A stretch of DNA of 64,000 nt from Peribacillus asahii (lineage in GTDB: Bacteria; Bacillota; Bacilli; Bacillales; DSM-1321), in contig NZ_QWVS01000016.1 in the NCBI RefSeq assembly GCF_003570725.1, forward strand, positions 124,001-188,000, read 5' to 3'. The notes beneath the pieces are model-generated. The model was not told where the DNA came from. It did no database searches and saw nothing but the letters and a program-made list of their open reading frames with translations. Positions within the stretch are counted from its first letter, which is position 1. Every line of letters begins with the position of its first letter. Shown here in pieces: positions 16,491 through 24,834 of the stretch. Position numbers and translations under genes: made by a program.

Positions 16491-17429
16491 ATGAAAAAAG
16501 GAATTGTTCATTATGGGTTTGGTGAGACTGTAGATACATATATGTATATAAAAACAAGCACGAAGGCAGTCGCAAGTAACGGTAAACCGTTTTTAACATT
16601 AATATTAGCAGATAAAACAGGTGAAATTGAAGCAAAGTTATGGGATGTTTCAGAAAATGATGAGAAAACGTATGCGGCTGAAGCGACAGTTAAGGTACAA
16701 GGCGAGGTTCAAAACTTTCGCGGACGCAGTCAGTTAAAAATTCGTCAGATTCGCTTAACAACCGATAATGATGGTGTGAAGAAAAGTGATCTAATTCAAA
16801 CAGCTCCATTAAGCCAAGAAGAGATGCTGGAGAAAATTACACAATATATTTTTGAAATGAGAAATCCTAATATTCAAAGAGTAACACGTCACCTTCTTAA
16901 GAAGTATCAAGAGGATTTCTTAGTTTTTCCTGCAGCGACAAAAAACCATCATGAATTCATGTCAGGTCTTGCGTATCATGTTGTGTCTATGCTGGATTTA
17001 GCTAAAGGAATTGCAGCGCTATATCCATCGCTCGATAAAGATTTATTGTATGCAGGAATTATTCTCCATGATCTTGGAAAAGTTTTCGAGCTATCAGGTC
17101 CCGTGTCAACGGTGTATACGGTAGAAGGCAACTTGCTTGGACATATTACCATTATGGTAAATGAAATTGGTAAAGCAGCTGAGGAATTAGAGATTAAGGC
17201 AGAAGAAATTATGATTTTGCAGCACCTTGTACTAAGTCATCATGGTAAAGCGGAGTGGGGAAGTCCGAAGCCGCCATTAGTTCGTGAAGCAGAAGTGCTG
17301 CACTATATCGATAATTTAGATGCCAAGATTAATATGATGGATCGTGCGTTAGAAAAAGTTAGACCAGGGGAATTTACGGAAAGAGTATTTGCACTAGATA
17401 ATCGTTCATTTTATAAACCAAACTTTTAA
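16491..17429 (+). CDS. yhaM: 3'-5' exoribonuclease YhaM
   Basis: 312 residues (B. subtilis protein near 314). The N-terminal OB-fold nucleic-acid-binding domain spans about 10-95. It is followed by an HD hydrolase domain with [15 protein letters not shown] at 193-194 (ILHDLGK) and [10 protein letters not shown]. YhaM degrades RNA and single-stranded DNA from the 3' end with Mn. GGAGG precedes ATG 16491. The upstream gene has its own terminator, so yhaM is transcribed on its own, and a strong hairpin follows it. Confidence 0.93.
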   Translation: MKKGIVHYGFGETVDTYMYIKTSTKAVASNGKPFLTLILADKTGEIEAKLWDVSENDEKTYAAEATVKVQGEVQNFRGRSQLKIRQIRLTTDNDGVKKSDLIQTAPLSQEEMLEKITQYIFEMRNPNIQRVTRHLLKKYQEDFLVFPAATKNHHEFMSGLAYHVVSMLDLAKGIAALYPSLDKDLLYAGIILHDLGKVFELSGPVSTVYTVEGNLLGHITIMVNEIGKAAEELEIKAEEIMILQHLVLSHHGKAEWGSPKPPLVREAEVLHYIDNLDAKINMMDRALEKVRPGEFTERVFALDNRSFYKPNF

Positions 17430-17471
17430 AAAATATGCTTTCTCTTCTTATGAAGAGGAAGCATATTTTTT
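17427..17471 (+). terminator. yhaM terminator
   Basis: AAAAAATATGCTTTCTCTTC pairs with GAAGAGGAAGCATATTTTTT, one mismatch, 4-nt loop and T run. The stop codon sits in the 5' arm. Confidence 0.9.
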
Positions 17472-17524
17472 GTTTATTTGCATATTGTCTAATACGATTG
17501 AAATTTTAGGAAGGAGGAAGGGAC

Positions 17525-17707
17525 ATGCCTATTTGGATTTGGTTTGTTTTTATTGGAATAGTAGTTAGTGCTATTATGGCGATTCGAGCAGCTAGACAAG
17601 AACGAATAACGGAAAACGCCTGGATTGAGGAGGAAGGACAAAAGTATATAGAACGGATGAAGCTCGAACAAGAAAAGCGGAAGAGGGAAGCGGAACATAG
17701 CATATAA
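17525..17707 (+). CDS. yhaL: sporulation protein YhaL
   Basis: 60 residues: one N-terminal membrane helix (IWIWFVFIGIVVSAIMAI) and a charged helical tail ending EKRKREAEHSI. It starts at ATG 17525 after AAGGAGGAAGGG. YhaL is a known small sporulation membrane protein encoded between yhaM and prsA in B. subtilis, and the same place is held here. Biochemical role unknown. Confidence 0.85.
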   Translation: MPIWIWFVFIGIVVSAIMAIRAARQERITENAWIEEEGQKYIERMKLEQEKRKREAEHSI

Positions 17708-17737
17708 AAAAGCGACCATTATGGTCGCTTTTTTATA
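17703..17737. terminator. bidirectional terminator yhaL/prsA
   Basis: AAAAAAGCGACCA pairs with TGGTCGCTTTTTT between convergent genes. Confidence 0.92.
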
Positions 17738-17770
17738 TGCTATAGATATATAAGATAGGGGCAGCATCAA

Positions 17771-18628
17771 TTATTTCTCTTCAGCTGTAGGAATGGCAGA
17801 TGACAAGTCTTTATCTTTAATCTCTACCTTAGCTTCTTTAACTGCTTCATTTAAAATGCTTTGTACTTTCGTTTGATCGATTTTGGATACTTTTAAATCG
17901 TATTCCAGTTTGTCTTTCATTTTTTCGTATGATTCTTTTTTCTTTTTATCTAACAACTGAATGATGTGATAGCCATGTTCAGATTTAACAGGTTCACTGA
18001 TTTCATTTTTCTTTAAAGCATACGTTGCTTCTTCGAATTCAGGTACCATTTTCCCTGCTCCAAACCAGCCCAGGTCGCCTCCATTTTCAGCAGAACCAGT
18101 ATCTTTGGAGTATTCTTTTGCTAATTTCGCAAAATCCTCTCCTTTATCAAGCTTAGCTTTGACTTCTTTAGCTGTTTTTTCGTCTTCAACAAGAATATGT
18201 CTCGCTTTTACTTCTGGTTTAGCATTTTTGTAGGCTTCTTTTAGTTCTTTTTCGGTTACTTTAATATCCGCAATTGCTGCTTTTTCTTGAAGGAGCCCTA
18301 TTTTTAAATCGCGTTTTAAATCTTCTTCCGAGCTATATCCAGAAGATGCTAACGCCATTTGGAAATTATCACCCATTTGTTCTTTAAGCTCGTCCAATTT
18401 TGCATTAATTTCTTTATCCGTTACCTTATACTTATCAGACAATACTTTTTCATAAACTAGTTGTTGAATAACTTGTTCGCCGTACTTATCCTTCATAGCC
18501 GTGTAAAATTCTTCTTTTGTAATATCGCCTGCTTTTGTTTCAACGATTTTTTCCGAATCTCCACCGCTACACGCTGTTAGCCCCATTAATCCAGCTGTAA
18601 CAGCAGCAGTTAATACCCATTTCTTCAT
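17771..18628 (-). CDS. prsA: PrsA foldase lipoprotein (parvulin-type PPIase)
   Basis: 285 residues. The lipoprotein signal ends in the lipobox LTAC with Cys20. An N-terminal chaperone arm is followed by a parvulin domain at about 130-230. Typical wording is [37 protein letters not shown] (only key parts: GGDLGWF) and [14 protein letters not shown]-terminal helix ends the protein. PrsA folds secreted proteins on the outer face of the membrane. It is monocistronic on the minus strand with a shared terminator towards yhaL. Confidence 0.95.
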   Translation of the reverse strand: MKKWVLTAAVTAGLMGLTACSGGDSEKIVETKAGDITKEEFYTAMKDKYGEQVIQQLVYEKVLSDKYKVTDKEINAKLDELKEQMGDNFQMALASSGYSSEEDLKRDLKIGLLQEKAAIADIKVTEKELKEAYKNAKPEVKARHILVEDEKTAKEVKAKLDKGEDFAKLAKEYSKDTGSAENGGDLGWFGAGKMVPEFEEATYALKKNEISEPVKSEHGYHIIQLLDKKKKESYEKMKDKLEYDLKVSKIDQTKVQSILNEAVKEAKVEIKDKDLSSAIPTAEEK

Positions 18629-18783
18629 GAGAAAACACTCCTAGTTTAAAATTCTGGTTTGTGTGAGTAAATCCATAGATATTACTATAACATATAATGA
18701 ATTTTTTCAAAAAAAAATCGTACAAAAATTAGAAGTTATTTCATAAAAAATGGGTAATGGTCTACCCCATTTTAGAACCTAAA

Positions 18784-18792
18784 CATAGTATA
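18784..18792 (+). promoter_or_regulatory. possible sigma-K -10 element
   Basis: CATAGTATA fits the sigma-K -10 pattern CATAnnnTA, 32 bases before a spore miniprotein gene. The -35 AC is at an 18-nt distance, slightly long, so support is modest. Confidence 0.35.
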
Positions 18793-18823
18793 GAACGAAG
18801 ACAGCAAAGGGGAGGTACAGAAA

Positions 18824-18910
18824 ATGGGTCATACATGCGGTGGCGGTTTCGCTTTGTTAGTAGTCCTTTTCATCTTGTTAATTATTGTAGGGTCAGCATT
18901 TTTCTGTTGA
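18824..18910 (+). CDS. YjcZ-family spore miniprotein (28 residues)
   Basis: ATG 18824 after GGGGAGG. It has 28 residues: a short Gly/Cys-containing start (MGHTCGGGFA) and one hydrophobic helix (LLVVLFILLIIVG), ending AFFC. The GGGFALxVVLFILLIIxG pattern is that of the YjcZ/SscA group of tiny spore proteins. An overlapping frame (18757-18966) is a shadow. A second copy follows at 19083. Confidence 0.85.
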   Translation: MGHTCGGGFALLVVLFILLIIVGSAFFC

Positions 18911-19082
18911 TTCACGCAATAAATAAAATGCCCAATCCCTTTATTGGAATGATGAATAGGATATAAGGTAGCCGCTCAATTATTGTTAGAAGCTATGTAC
19001 AAGTGAGATCGTTAAATGAAGTTGAACGTGTTAAATGTGAGTGTGCCTATAGTTTGAATGTTATTTGAAAGGAGGAGATTCC

Positions 19083-19175
19083 ATGTCTGGTGGTGGTTTT
19101 GGATTCGGCGGCGGTTTTGCTTTAATTGTCGTTCTATTCATTCTGTTAATTATTATCGGGGCTTCGTGGCTGTAA
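19083..19175 (+). CDS. YjcZ-family spore miniprotein (30 residues)
   Basis: ATG 19083 after AAAGGAGGAG. It has 30 residues: a glycine-rich start (MSGGGFGFGGGF) followed by ALIVVLFILLIIIGASWL. It is a paralogue of the protein at 18824. B. subtilis has similar tiny proteins at this location (yhzE/yhzF-like, by recall). A bidirectional hairpin follows. Confidence 0.9.
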   Translation: MSGGGFGFGGGFALIVVLFILLIIIGASWL

Positions 19176-19185
19176 CAAAATAAAA

Positions 19186-19214
19186 GGTGAAGCATAATGC
19201 TTCACCCTTTTTAT
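19186..19214. terminator. bidirectional terminator
   Basis: GGTGAAGCA pairs with TGCTTCACC, with T on the plus side and A on the left, between the miniprotein gene and the minus-strand gene at 19219. Confidence 0.85.
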
Positions 19215-19218
19215 TTGG

Positions 19219-19401
19219 CTATGTATACAGTATTTCTACATAAGAAGATAGGAGCATGATGGTAATTAAAATATTAATCGTTCTGAATACCTTAGGTTGT
19301 CGGTCTTCAGGAATCTCCTTTTGTACACATAAAGAATCTGTCATTCTATTAATATTGTATAAAATGATGAGCGAAAACAAGATAAACCAAAATGAGACCA
19401 A
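19219..19401 (-). CDS. small membrane protein, TTG start
   Basis: 60 residues with two hydrophobic helices (about 2-17 and 42-58) joined by a charged loop KEIPEDRQPKV. The TTG at 19401 is preceded on the minus strand by AAGGAGGG with about 9-nt spacing, which makes translation convincing. No family is recognised. It is convergent with the YjcZ genes and shares their terminator; it may correspond to one of the small yha genes between prsA and yhaI. Confidence 0.65.
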   Translation of the reverse strand: MVSFWFILFSLIILYNINRMTDSLCVQKEIPEDRQPKVFRTINILITIMLLSSYVEILYT

Positions 19402-19745
19402 GCCTGAATCCCTCCTTGCAAAACATTCATGTATTATAACGATACCAAATAATGACGAAAAAAGATACTGAAAAATGTTGCTCGTTTATGTGTGTTCAAC
19501 TTGTTAACTAGACATAACAATGTTTATTTCAATGTTCTGTTGATATTTGACTCCCATTCAACATAACTAGCTTTATCAACTAGATGGGAAATCGATTTAG
19601 ATTAATTCATTGCTATTAAATTAGTATTCGACCTGGAGAGAAAAAGACATGTATAATGAAAAGATAGCTATATAAAAGGTCAAACTTGAGGTCATAATGT
19701 AAAATATACAGTAGATTCATTTAGACTGACGGGGGATTAGAAGGT
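19402..19745. other. intergenic region before yhaI
   Basis: About 340 AT-rich bases hold the divergent upstream regions of the small membrane protein and yhaI. Short inverted repeats such as TGTTAACTAGACATAACA occur. No gene is seen. Confidence 0.4.
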
Positions 19746-20078
19746 ATGCGACATTTAGAGAAAGAAATTGAAACACTGCGTTATCATCAACAATTATTGC
19801 TAAAGATTATTCAAAATCCGAAGGCGAAGCTTGATTTATTAATTGTTGAAAAAAATATGACAAAAGAGGAGGCTCAACAATTATTAGAACTTTGTGAATC
19901 GTTGAGCAAAAAGTTTGTAACAGAAAAAGCGGAAGGATACATGAACTTTCAACCGCTTTTTAATGACTTACAGAAGCATTTAACGCCTAAGCTTACTGTA
20001 AAAGAAGTTATTGAAGCTTTTCTTGCTCAAGGTTTACATAAATCATTCATGCAAGAAATGTCTAAGTTTTATTATTGA
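19746..20078 (+). CDS. yhaI: YhaI, DUF1878-family protein
   Basis: 110 residues, soluble and mostly helical, beginning [20 protein letters not shown] and ending in [12 protein letters not shown]. The DUF1878/YhaI family is recalled from Bacillus; function unknown. GGGGG at 19732-19736 precedes ATG 19746. Its last seven bases overlap the end of scoC on the other strand, the same gene pair order as in B. subtilis. Confidence 0.82.
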   Translation: MRHLEKEIETLRYHQQLLLKIIQNPKAKLDLLIVEKNMTKEEAQQLLELCESLSKKFVTEKAEGYMNFQPLFNDLQKHLTPKLTVKEVIEAFLAQGLHKSFMQEMSKFYY

Positions 20079-20653
20079 ACAGATTCAATTTCCTGTTCAT
20101 TTTTTTTCTTGGTAATTTTTCCATCTGCATCTGTAAATTCCTGATCGATATTTGCAAATGAACGCTCGAAGATTTGCATAAAGTCTTCTCCATAAATATT
20201 GCGAATAATGGCCATCATTTCAATTAAATCAGGGAATTTTCCGTAAAGTTCACGAAGGGGAAGTGCACCTGAAAAAGCTGAATTTTTGCCAGGGTCATAG
20301 GTTTCCATTAAATTTAGTAACACCTTTTCCCCCTCGGGTGTAATTTCGATGTACGTATTTCGTTTGTCATTTTCCTTTTTGGAGAATCTTAGCAGTCCGC
20401 GTTCTTCTAACTTTTTTGAAAAGTTAAATGCTGTAGATACATGCATGACTCCGAATTTCGCAACATCGGAAATAGAGGAGCCATTTAAGTGATACGAAAT
20501 CCAAAGAATATGATGTTCATTAATGTTTAAATCATGTGGCTTAATCCATTGCTGCCAATCCTTTTCAACAGCTTTCCACAATGCTTTACTTAGCTGAGCA
20601 ATTCTTTGACTAAAAATCATTGCTTCTTTCATAGAATAATTTTTATCTTGCAT
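20072..20653 (-). CDS. scoC: ScoC (Hpr), MarR-family transition-state regulator
   Basis: 193 residues with a winged-helix MarR domain at about 40-120. The recognition region is [20 protein letters not shown] and the wing [19 protein letters not shown]. The C-terminal part ([20 protein letters not shown]) is characteristic of ScoC. It represses protease genes and sporulation functions in the transition to stationary phase. Length is close to the usual 203. Transcribed alone, convergent with yhaI. Confidence 0.93.
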   Translation of the reverse strand: MQDKNYSMKEAMIFSQRIAQLSKALWKAVEKDWQQWIKPHDLNINEHHILWISYHLNGSSISDVAKFGVMHVSTAFNFSKKLEERGLLRFSKKENDKRNTYIEITPEGEKVLLNLMETYDPGKNSAFSGALPLRELYGKFPDLIEMMAIIRNIYGEDFMQIFERSFANIDQEFTDADGKITKKKNEQEIESVQ

Positions 20654-20844
20654 GATTTAAAATCACCTACTTATCAGAGTGTGTACATTTATTATGACAA
20701 TAAAATAAAAATTAATAAAGTAAAAGTTTGCGAAATTTTTAGAAATTTTATTCCGATAACCCTGACAAAATGGAAAATTTCCAATTTTATATAGGGATTA
20801 TGAAATTTCTGTAAAAAGTAATGAATAACTGGGCTTCTTAACTC

Positions 20845-21213
20845 TTACTCTTTGTTCGAACGTGCAGGAATGACCTCTTCCAATTCTTTTAAAGATTGCT
20901 CGATTTCTTCGATATTTTTAAATAATTCGGTTTTATTTGGTTCAATATCTCGTTTCCAATCCTCTATGAGCAATTGGACGTCAGAAACGAACAATTTTAA
21001 TGAATCTTTGCTTGTTTGAGCGGCTTCTATTGCTTCACTTTTTATGTCTTGAATTTTAGTTAATAATTCCTCAATTGATGCACTTAGATTTTGTTTACTA
21101 GTTTGTAAGCGAATTCGTAAGTCTTTACCAGAATTAGGGGCAGAGAGGAGTGTTGCAGCTCCTGCTACGACTGCTCCTGTTACAAATCCAATAAGCAATG
21201 ATTTGATCTTCAT
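20845..21213 (-). CDS. yhaH: YhaH, YtxH-domain protein
   Basis: 122 residues from ATG 21213; the upstream GTG at 21225 overlaps the GAGGTG ribosome site and is less likely. One glycine/alanine-rich N-terminal membrane helix (SLLIGFVTGAVVAGAATLLSA) is followed by SGKDLR, the YtxH hallmark, and then a long coiled-coil-like helix. It is expected to be membrane-anchored. YhaH lies next to scoC in B. subtilis too. Biochemical role unknown. Confidence 0.85.
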   Translation of the reverse strand: MKIKSLLIGFVTGAVVAGAATLLSAPNSGKDLRIRLQTSKQNLSASIEELLTKIQDIKSEAIEAAQTSKDSLKLFVSDVQLLIEDWKRDIEPNKTELFKNIEEIEQSLKELEEVIPARSNKE

Positions 21214-21541
21214 TGTATTTATCACCTCATGTTTTATTTATTTCGCTCTGAAATAGCTAAATCCCTTCCAAATATCAAAGTTTAATTGGAAAAAGAATAT
21301 AGGTTATGTAATAAGACTAACGATTACAAAATATCATAATTTGCTTTAATGGGGAAGAGTATCTGTCATTTTATCTTTATATTGATAAAATAATTAAGGG
21401 AATGTAATAATTTTTTGATAAGATATTTGACGATAACAAGATATGGGAATGGACATATTATAAGCAGAGAACACATATACATAGTACAGTGAAACTTGCG
21501 TCGATGTGGGATAAAAATTCAGCTAATCTGGTGGGACATAG
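21214..21541. other. spacer between yhaH and a small plus-strand ORF
   Basis: About 330 AT-rich bases carry the yhaH upstream region on the minus strand. No further gene or clear operator is seen. Confidence 0.35.
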
Positions 21542-21721
21542 ATGAACATGCTATTAATGATATGGGTTGTCTGTTTATGTGTGACGGGGTACTATGCAGC
21601 TCTTTTACGCAAATCGGGGATTTACCCGCCTAAAAGGGTCGTGCAATCACGTGCAAGAAAATGGGGTATGGCTAGTGGATGTTGTTTTTTTATTTGGTTT
21701 GTGATGCTCTTTATTCGTTAG
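21542..21721 (+). CDS. 59-residue two-helix membrane protein
   Basis: ATG 21542 opens 59 codons: helix 1 at about 3-21 (MLLMIWVVCLCVTGYYAALL), a basic loop RKSGIYPPKRVVQSRARKWG and helix 2 at about 43-57. The architecture and loop charge argue for a real protein. The ribosome site (GGTGGGA) is weak. No family is recognised. It shares a bidirectional terminator with trpP. Confidence 0.55.
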   Translation: MNMLLMIWVVCLCVTGYYAALLRKSGIYPPKRVVQSRARKWGMASGCCFFIWFVMLFIR

Positions 21722-21753
21722 GGATGTCATATAGTTGATGAATATAATAATTT

Positions 21754-21790
21754 AGTAAAAAAGCACCGGAGAAAAACCAGCGCTTTTTTA
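21754..21790. terminator. bidirectional terminator with trpP
   Basis: AAAAAAGC-ACC-GG pairs roughly with CC-A-GCGCTTTTTT; T runs are present on both strands. Confidence 0.75.
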
Positions 21791-21803
21791 CTGTGTGCTG
21801 ATG

Positions 21804-22328
21804 TTAGGCTTCTACAGAAGCAGAAGAAATGGACGTCTTTTTTAAGATTTTTGCAATAATTGGATAAATAATCGCCATGACGATTGCATTTGCTGCCATA
21901 GCTGGTACAACCACGCCTCCGACTAAAAGAACGAAGCTTTTTGGTAAGCCAGCAATTAGGTAGGCAGATCCAAGAAACACAATTCCAGAAATAAGCGTTC
22001 CAATGACTGTTAAGCCAACTAAACCAGCAACATTTGTTGAAACCTTTTTAAAAGTAACGATTAAGAAATAAAACAAGAACGCAGTAACAAATTTATCAAT
22101 GATGTTTGGAATTTGACCTCCAGGGAAGGATGTTGACATAGCTGAAAGTAGTCCGCATCCTAGAGCAATGACGAATACATTTTTCTTCTCAGGAAATAAA
22201 GCAATCGCTAGAAACATCATTAATAGCATCATATCCGGCTTCATTAATAAGTATCCTGGAATGATGAAATGTAGTGCCGTCCCAATTCCGAGTAACATGG
22301 CAATTGATACAAGTGTTTTTGTGTTCAT
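21804..22328 (-). CDS. trpP: TrpP tryptophan transporter
   Basis: 174 residues (B. subtilis TrpP about 172) from ATG 22328; AGGAGAG lies 7 nt before it, and the upstream extension to 22412 would read through a hairpin leader. Five membrane helices, with IIPGYLLMKPDMMLLMMFLAI (key: PG, LMKPD) typical of TrpP. It takes up tryptophan. In B. subtilis the RNA-binding protein TRAP represses its translation; GAG triplets spaced by two bases cover the ribosome site here as well. Confidence 0.92.
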   Translation of the reverse strand: MNTKTLVSIAMLLGIGTALHFIIPGYLLMKPDMMLLMMFLAIALFPEKKNVFVIALGCGLLSAMSTSFPGGQIPNIIDKFVTAFLFYFLIVTFKKVSTNVAGLVGLTVIGTLISGIVFLGSAYLIAGLPKSFVLLVGGVVVPAMAANAIVMAIIYPIIAKILKKTSISSASVEA

Positions 22329-22334
22329 ATAAAT

Positions 22335-22357
22335 CTCTCCTCTTCTCTTCTCAACTA
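22335..22357 (-). promoter_or_regulatory. TRAP-like GAG/TAG triplets over the trpP ribosome site
   Basis: On the minus strand the order is TAG-TT-GAG-AA-GAG-AA-GAG, then GAG directly. The two-nucleotide spacers are those TRAP prefers. Only five triplets are seen against nine to eleven in known sites. Confidence 0.5.
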
Positions 22358-22363
22358 AAAAAT

Positions 22364-22410
22364 GTATACTTTTCCGCCAGTGCACTCGTTGCCTGCCGCG
22401 AAAAGTATAC
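22364..22410 (-). promoter_or_regulatory. trpP leader stem-loop with following T run
   Basis: GTATACTTTTC at the 5' side pairs perfectly with GAAAAGTATAC on the minus strand (11 bp; inner GC-rich loop). ATTTTTTAG follows it directly, so it could act as a terminator/attenuator or as a 5' stem-loop. A possible -10 box TATACT lies just upstream (22413-22418). Confidence 0.55.
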
Positions 22411-22466
22411 ATCAGTATATCATGCGCTTCGTTTTTTTAGAAGTGGTTTCTAATTAGTATAAAAGC

Positions 22467-23552
22467 TTATTTTTGGTAGTTTTTTTGGAACTCTCTCATG
22501 AAATCAGCAAGCTCTTGGCAGTGAGCTGTTGGTACCGCATTGTAAATAGATGCACGGCAACCACCGATAGAACGGTGACCATTAAGACCAACAAAGCCGG
22601 CAGCTTTTGCTTCAGCTAAAAATTGTTTTTCTGCTTCTTCTGTTTGTAGGTTAAATGTTACATTCATGTGTGAACGGCTGTCTGGACGTGCATGTCCTTT
22701 ATAGAAACCATTGCTTTCATCAATCGCATCATAAATGATTTTTGATTTGTTGTGATTGATTTCTGCTATTTTTTCCACGCCGCCTTGTTCTTTTGCCCAG
22801 TCTAATACTAGAGATAATAAATAAATCGCTAATGTTGGCGGTGTGTTGTATAAAGAATTATTTTTTGCATGAGTTGCATAATTTAACACCGTTGGTAATT
22901 GGTCGTTATCTTCGATTAAATCTTTGCGGATAATTACAACCGTTACACCAGATGGTCCAAGGTTTTTCTGTGCACCTGCATAGATAATGCCGAATTTACT
23001 TACGTCCACTTTTTCACTTAGGATGTCGCTTGACATATCAGCGATTAATGGAACATTTCCTGTTTCAGGGAACTGTTTCCATTGTGTTCCGTAAATTGTG
23101 TTATTGCTTGTAATATGTAGATAAGCAGCATCTTCATTTACTTTAATGTCTTCTAATGAAGGGATGAATGAATATTTTTCCTCTTTTGAAGAAGCAACAA
23201 CAGCTGTTTCGCCAACTTTTTTCGCTTCTTTTAATGCTTTATCTGACCAAGCTCCAGTTAAAACATAATCTGCGCGTTTACCTTCTTTTAATAAGTTCAA
23301 TGGAACCATTGAGAATTGAAGGCTCGCACCGCCTTGAAGTAGAAGCACTTCATAATTTTCTGGAATCGACATTAATTCTTTAAGTGTTGCGATTGCATGG
23401 TTATGAATTTTTTCAAATTGAGCACTGCGGTGGCTAAGCTCCATAACAGACATGCCTGAGTCCTCTATATTTAACCATTCATTTTGAGCGCGTTTTAATA
23501 CCTCTTCTGGAAGGGCTGCTGGCCCAGCGTTAAAATTCCGTGCACGTTTCAC
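22467..23552 (-). CDS. serC: phosphoserine aminotransferase SerC
   Basis: 361 residues, PLP-dependent fold type I. It begins RNFNAGPAALPEEVL, which is diagnostic. LLQGGASLQFSMVP and the PLP lysine 196 in AGAQKNLGPSG are present, and HRSIGGCRASIYNA lies at the C-terminus. It converts 3-phosphohydroxypyruvate to phosphoserine for serine synthesis (and a vitamin B6 step in some bacteria). Minus strand, 138 bases upstream of trpP; the order hit-serC-trpP is conserved in Bacillus. Confidence 0.96.
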   Translation of the reverse strand: MKRARNFNAGPAALPEEVLKRAQNEWLNIEDSGMSVMELSHRSAQFEKIHNHAIATLKELMSIPENYEVLLLQGGASLQFSMVPLNLLKEGKRADYVLTGAWSDKALKEAKKVGETAVVASSKEEKYSFIPSLEDIKVNEDAAYLHITSNNTIYGTQWKQFPETGNVPLIADMSSDILSEKVDVSKFGIIYAGAQKNLGPSGVTVVIIRKDLIEDNDQLPTVLNYATHAKNNSLYNTPPTLAIYLLSLVLDWAKEQGGVEKIAEINHNKSKIIYDAIDESNGFYKGHARPDSRSHMNVTFNLQTEEAEKQFLAEAKAAGFVGLNGHRSIGGCRASIYNAVPTAHCQELADFMREFQKNYQK

Positions 23553-23804
23553 TTTTTCTTCCTCCTAAAAAATAAATGTAGTTACGTTACTAAGTCTATT
23601 ATATCCTAACAGAAAAATAAATTTAATTGGAGAGGAAATTCGATTTTTTATTTTGTATTTTGAGAAAATTTCACTTTTTTTAGACAAATAAAGACAGAAT
23701 TTTTCGACATGTTTCGATATTTAGCTTCATCAGATTTATTTTAGATAATCACTTCGAGAGGCAGGGAATGCTTTTTTGACAGCGATTCACCTATATTTTT
23801 CGTA
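23553..23804. other. spacer upstream of serC
   Basis: Very AT-rich with no gene seen. It holds the serC upstream region on the minus strand. Confidence 0.35.
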
Positions 23805-23838
23805 TCAAGAAAAAGATTCTCCACATATGTGAAGAATC
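23805..23838 (-). terminator. hit terminator
   Basis: GATTCTTCACAT/ATGTGGAGAATC hairpin (one G-T pair) followed by TTTTTCTT on the minus strand. Confidence 0.85.
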
Positions 23839-23847
23839 AGATATACA

Positions 23848-24270
23848 TTATTGAATATGCTGTGCAATAGAATTTGCAATGTTTTGTAAATCTTCTGGCG
23901 TGTATTCGCTGTCATGTGTTTTCCAAACTGCTCCGAAGCCGTCGCCTTCACCGTAGCGAGGGATGATGTGCATATGGTAGTGGAAAACAGATTGTCCAGC
24001 TGCTTCTCCGTTATTATTGATTAGATTTAAGCCGATTGGGTTGAATTCTTGTTTAATGGCACGAGAAATTTCAGGGACAACGGCGAAGATTTCTTTTGCA
24101 ATTTCCGGTGTTAGTTCAAACACATTTTCTTTATGTACTTTCGGAATAACAAGTGTATGGCCTTTCGTTACTTGGCTAATATCGAGAAATGCTACGACCT
24201 GATCATTTTCAAATACTTTTGTACTTGGAATATCTCCCTTAATGATTTTGCAAAAAATACAATCGCTCAT
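23848..24270 (-). CDS. hit: HIT-family nucleotide-binding hydrolase Hit
   Basis: 140 residues. The histidine triad is HYHMH at 97-101, within VFHYHMHIIPRY. The N-terminal CIFCKI motif (Cys4, Cys7) typically binds zinc with His residues. The family hydrolyses purine nucleoside phosphoramidates or dinucleotides. Minus strand, divergent from ecsA as in B. subtilis, but separated from it here by more than 700 bases. Confidence 0.93.
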   Translation of the reverse strand: MSDCIFCKIIKGDIPSTKVFENDQVVAFLDISQVTKGHTLVIPKVHKENVFELTPEIAKEIFAVVPEISRAIKQEFNPIGLNLINNNGEAAGQSVFHYHMHIIPRYGEGDGFGAVWKTHDSEYTPEDLQNIANSIAQHIQ

Positions 24271-24348
24271 CGTTTAACTTCCTTTCTAATTTATGAAATT
24301 ATTGTTAATCGTACCACAAGATGACTTCTTTAGAAAAGTGAAATGAAA

Positions 24349-24382
24349 AACAGGATGCAACTTTACGTTGCACCCTGTCGTT
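24349..24382 (-). terminator. terminator ending the hit-ecsA intergenic transcript
   Basis: Stem of ACAGG-TGCAAC with GTTGCA-CCTGT and a TTTTTC run on the minus strand, about 80 bases before hit. It would stop a transcript coming from the repeat region. Confidence 0.7.
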
Positions 24383-24644
24383 TGAAAAAGGGGGTATGCT
24401 TGTCTTGGCGTATCAACGAGAATAACCTTTGATCAACACCTCATTTACATTTTGGTAAATTACGGTTATTGGATAAAAGATTTTTCATTCAAGGCAACCA
24501 TCTCCTATATCTTTATCGTTTTAGGAACGAATAAAGCATATTCGATAACTGTTGAATTGAATCTCTTCTACGTGCAAGCGAACCATCTCCTGACGAAATG
24601 ACTTCGTAAGCAAATTTCTCTGGGTCTTTCAGTTAGTAGTCTGC

Positions 24645-24767
24645 AACTGACACCTCATTTACAACATGATATGATTCATTTGTAACGAAGTTTCTTTTAG
24701 AAAGCAGTTATAGTTTCTTTAACTGACACCTCATTTTACAATATGATGTGAATCACTTGTAATGAAG
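24645..24767 (-). repeat. two direct repeats of about 46 bp with a palindromic core
   Basis: Copies at 24645-24690 and 24721-24767 read on the plus strand AACTGACACCTCATTT, then ACAA.ATGAT.TGA.TCA, then TTGTAA.GAAG. The core has the outer palindrome TTACAA/TTGTAA. A third, shorter relative lies at 24434-24463. Confidence 0.75.
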
Positions 24768-24818
24768 AACCCCTTCTTCCTTACTTATTATGGTCAGGAA
24801 TTTTGAGTTATATACATC

Positions 24819-24834
24819 TTTTTTTTTTTTTTTT
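24819..24834 (+). repeat. 16-base T homopolymer
   Basis: An uninterrupted run of 16 T about 150 bases before ecsA. It could be length-variable. Confidence 0.9.

Larger units (their letters stand above)
24349..24800 (-). ncRNA. candidate structured non-coding RNA with internal repeats
   Basis: This gene-free stretch ends on the minus strand in a convincing intrinsic terminator: ACAGGGTGCAAC / GTTGCATCCTGT with TTTTTC. Within it, three copies of a repeat (ending ATGAGGTGTCAGTT in the two good copies) and two copies of AGGAGATGGTT occur. CAGTT...AACTG can form small hairpins. No frame longer than about 21 codons is open in it. A promoter could not be placed, so the 5' end is uncertain. Confidence 0.4.

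Noticed and set aside
18757-18966. 69-codon frame overlapping the first spore miniprotein
   Set aside because: It is in another frame, lacks a ribosome site and covers the promoter and the real 28-codon gene.
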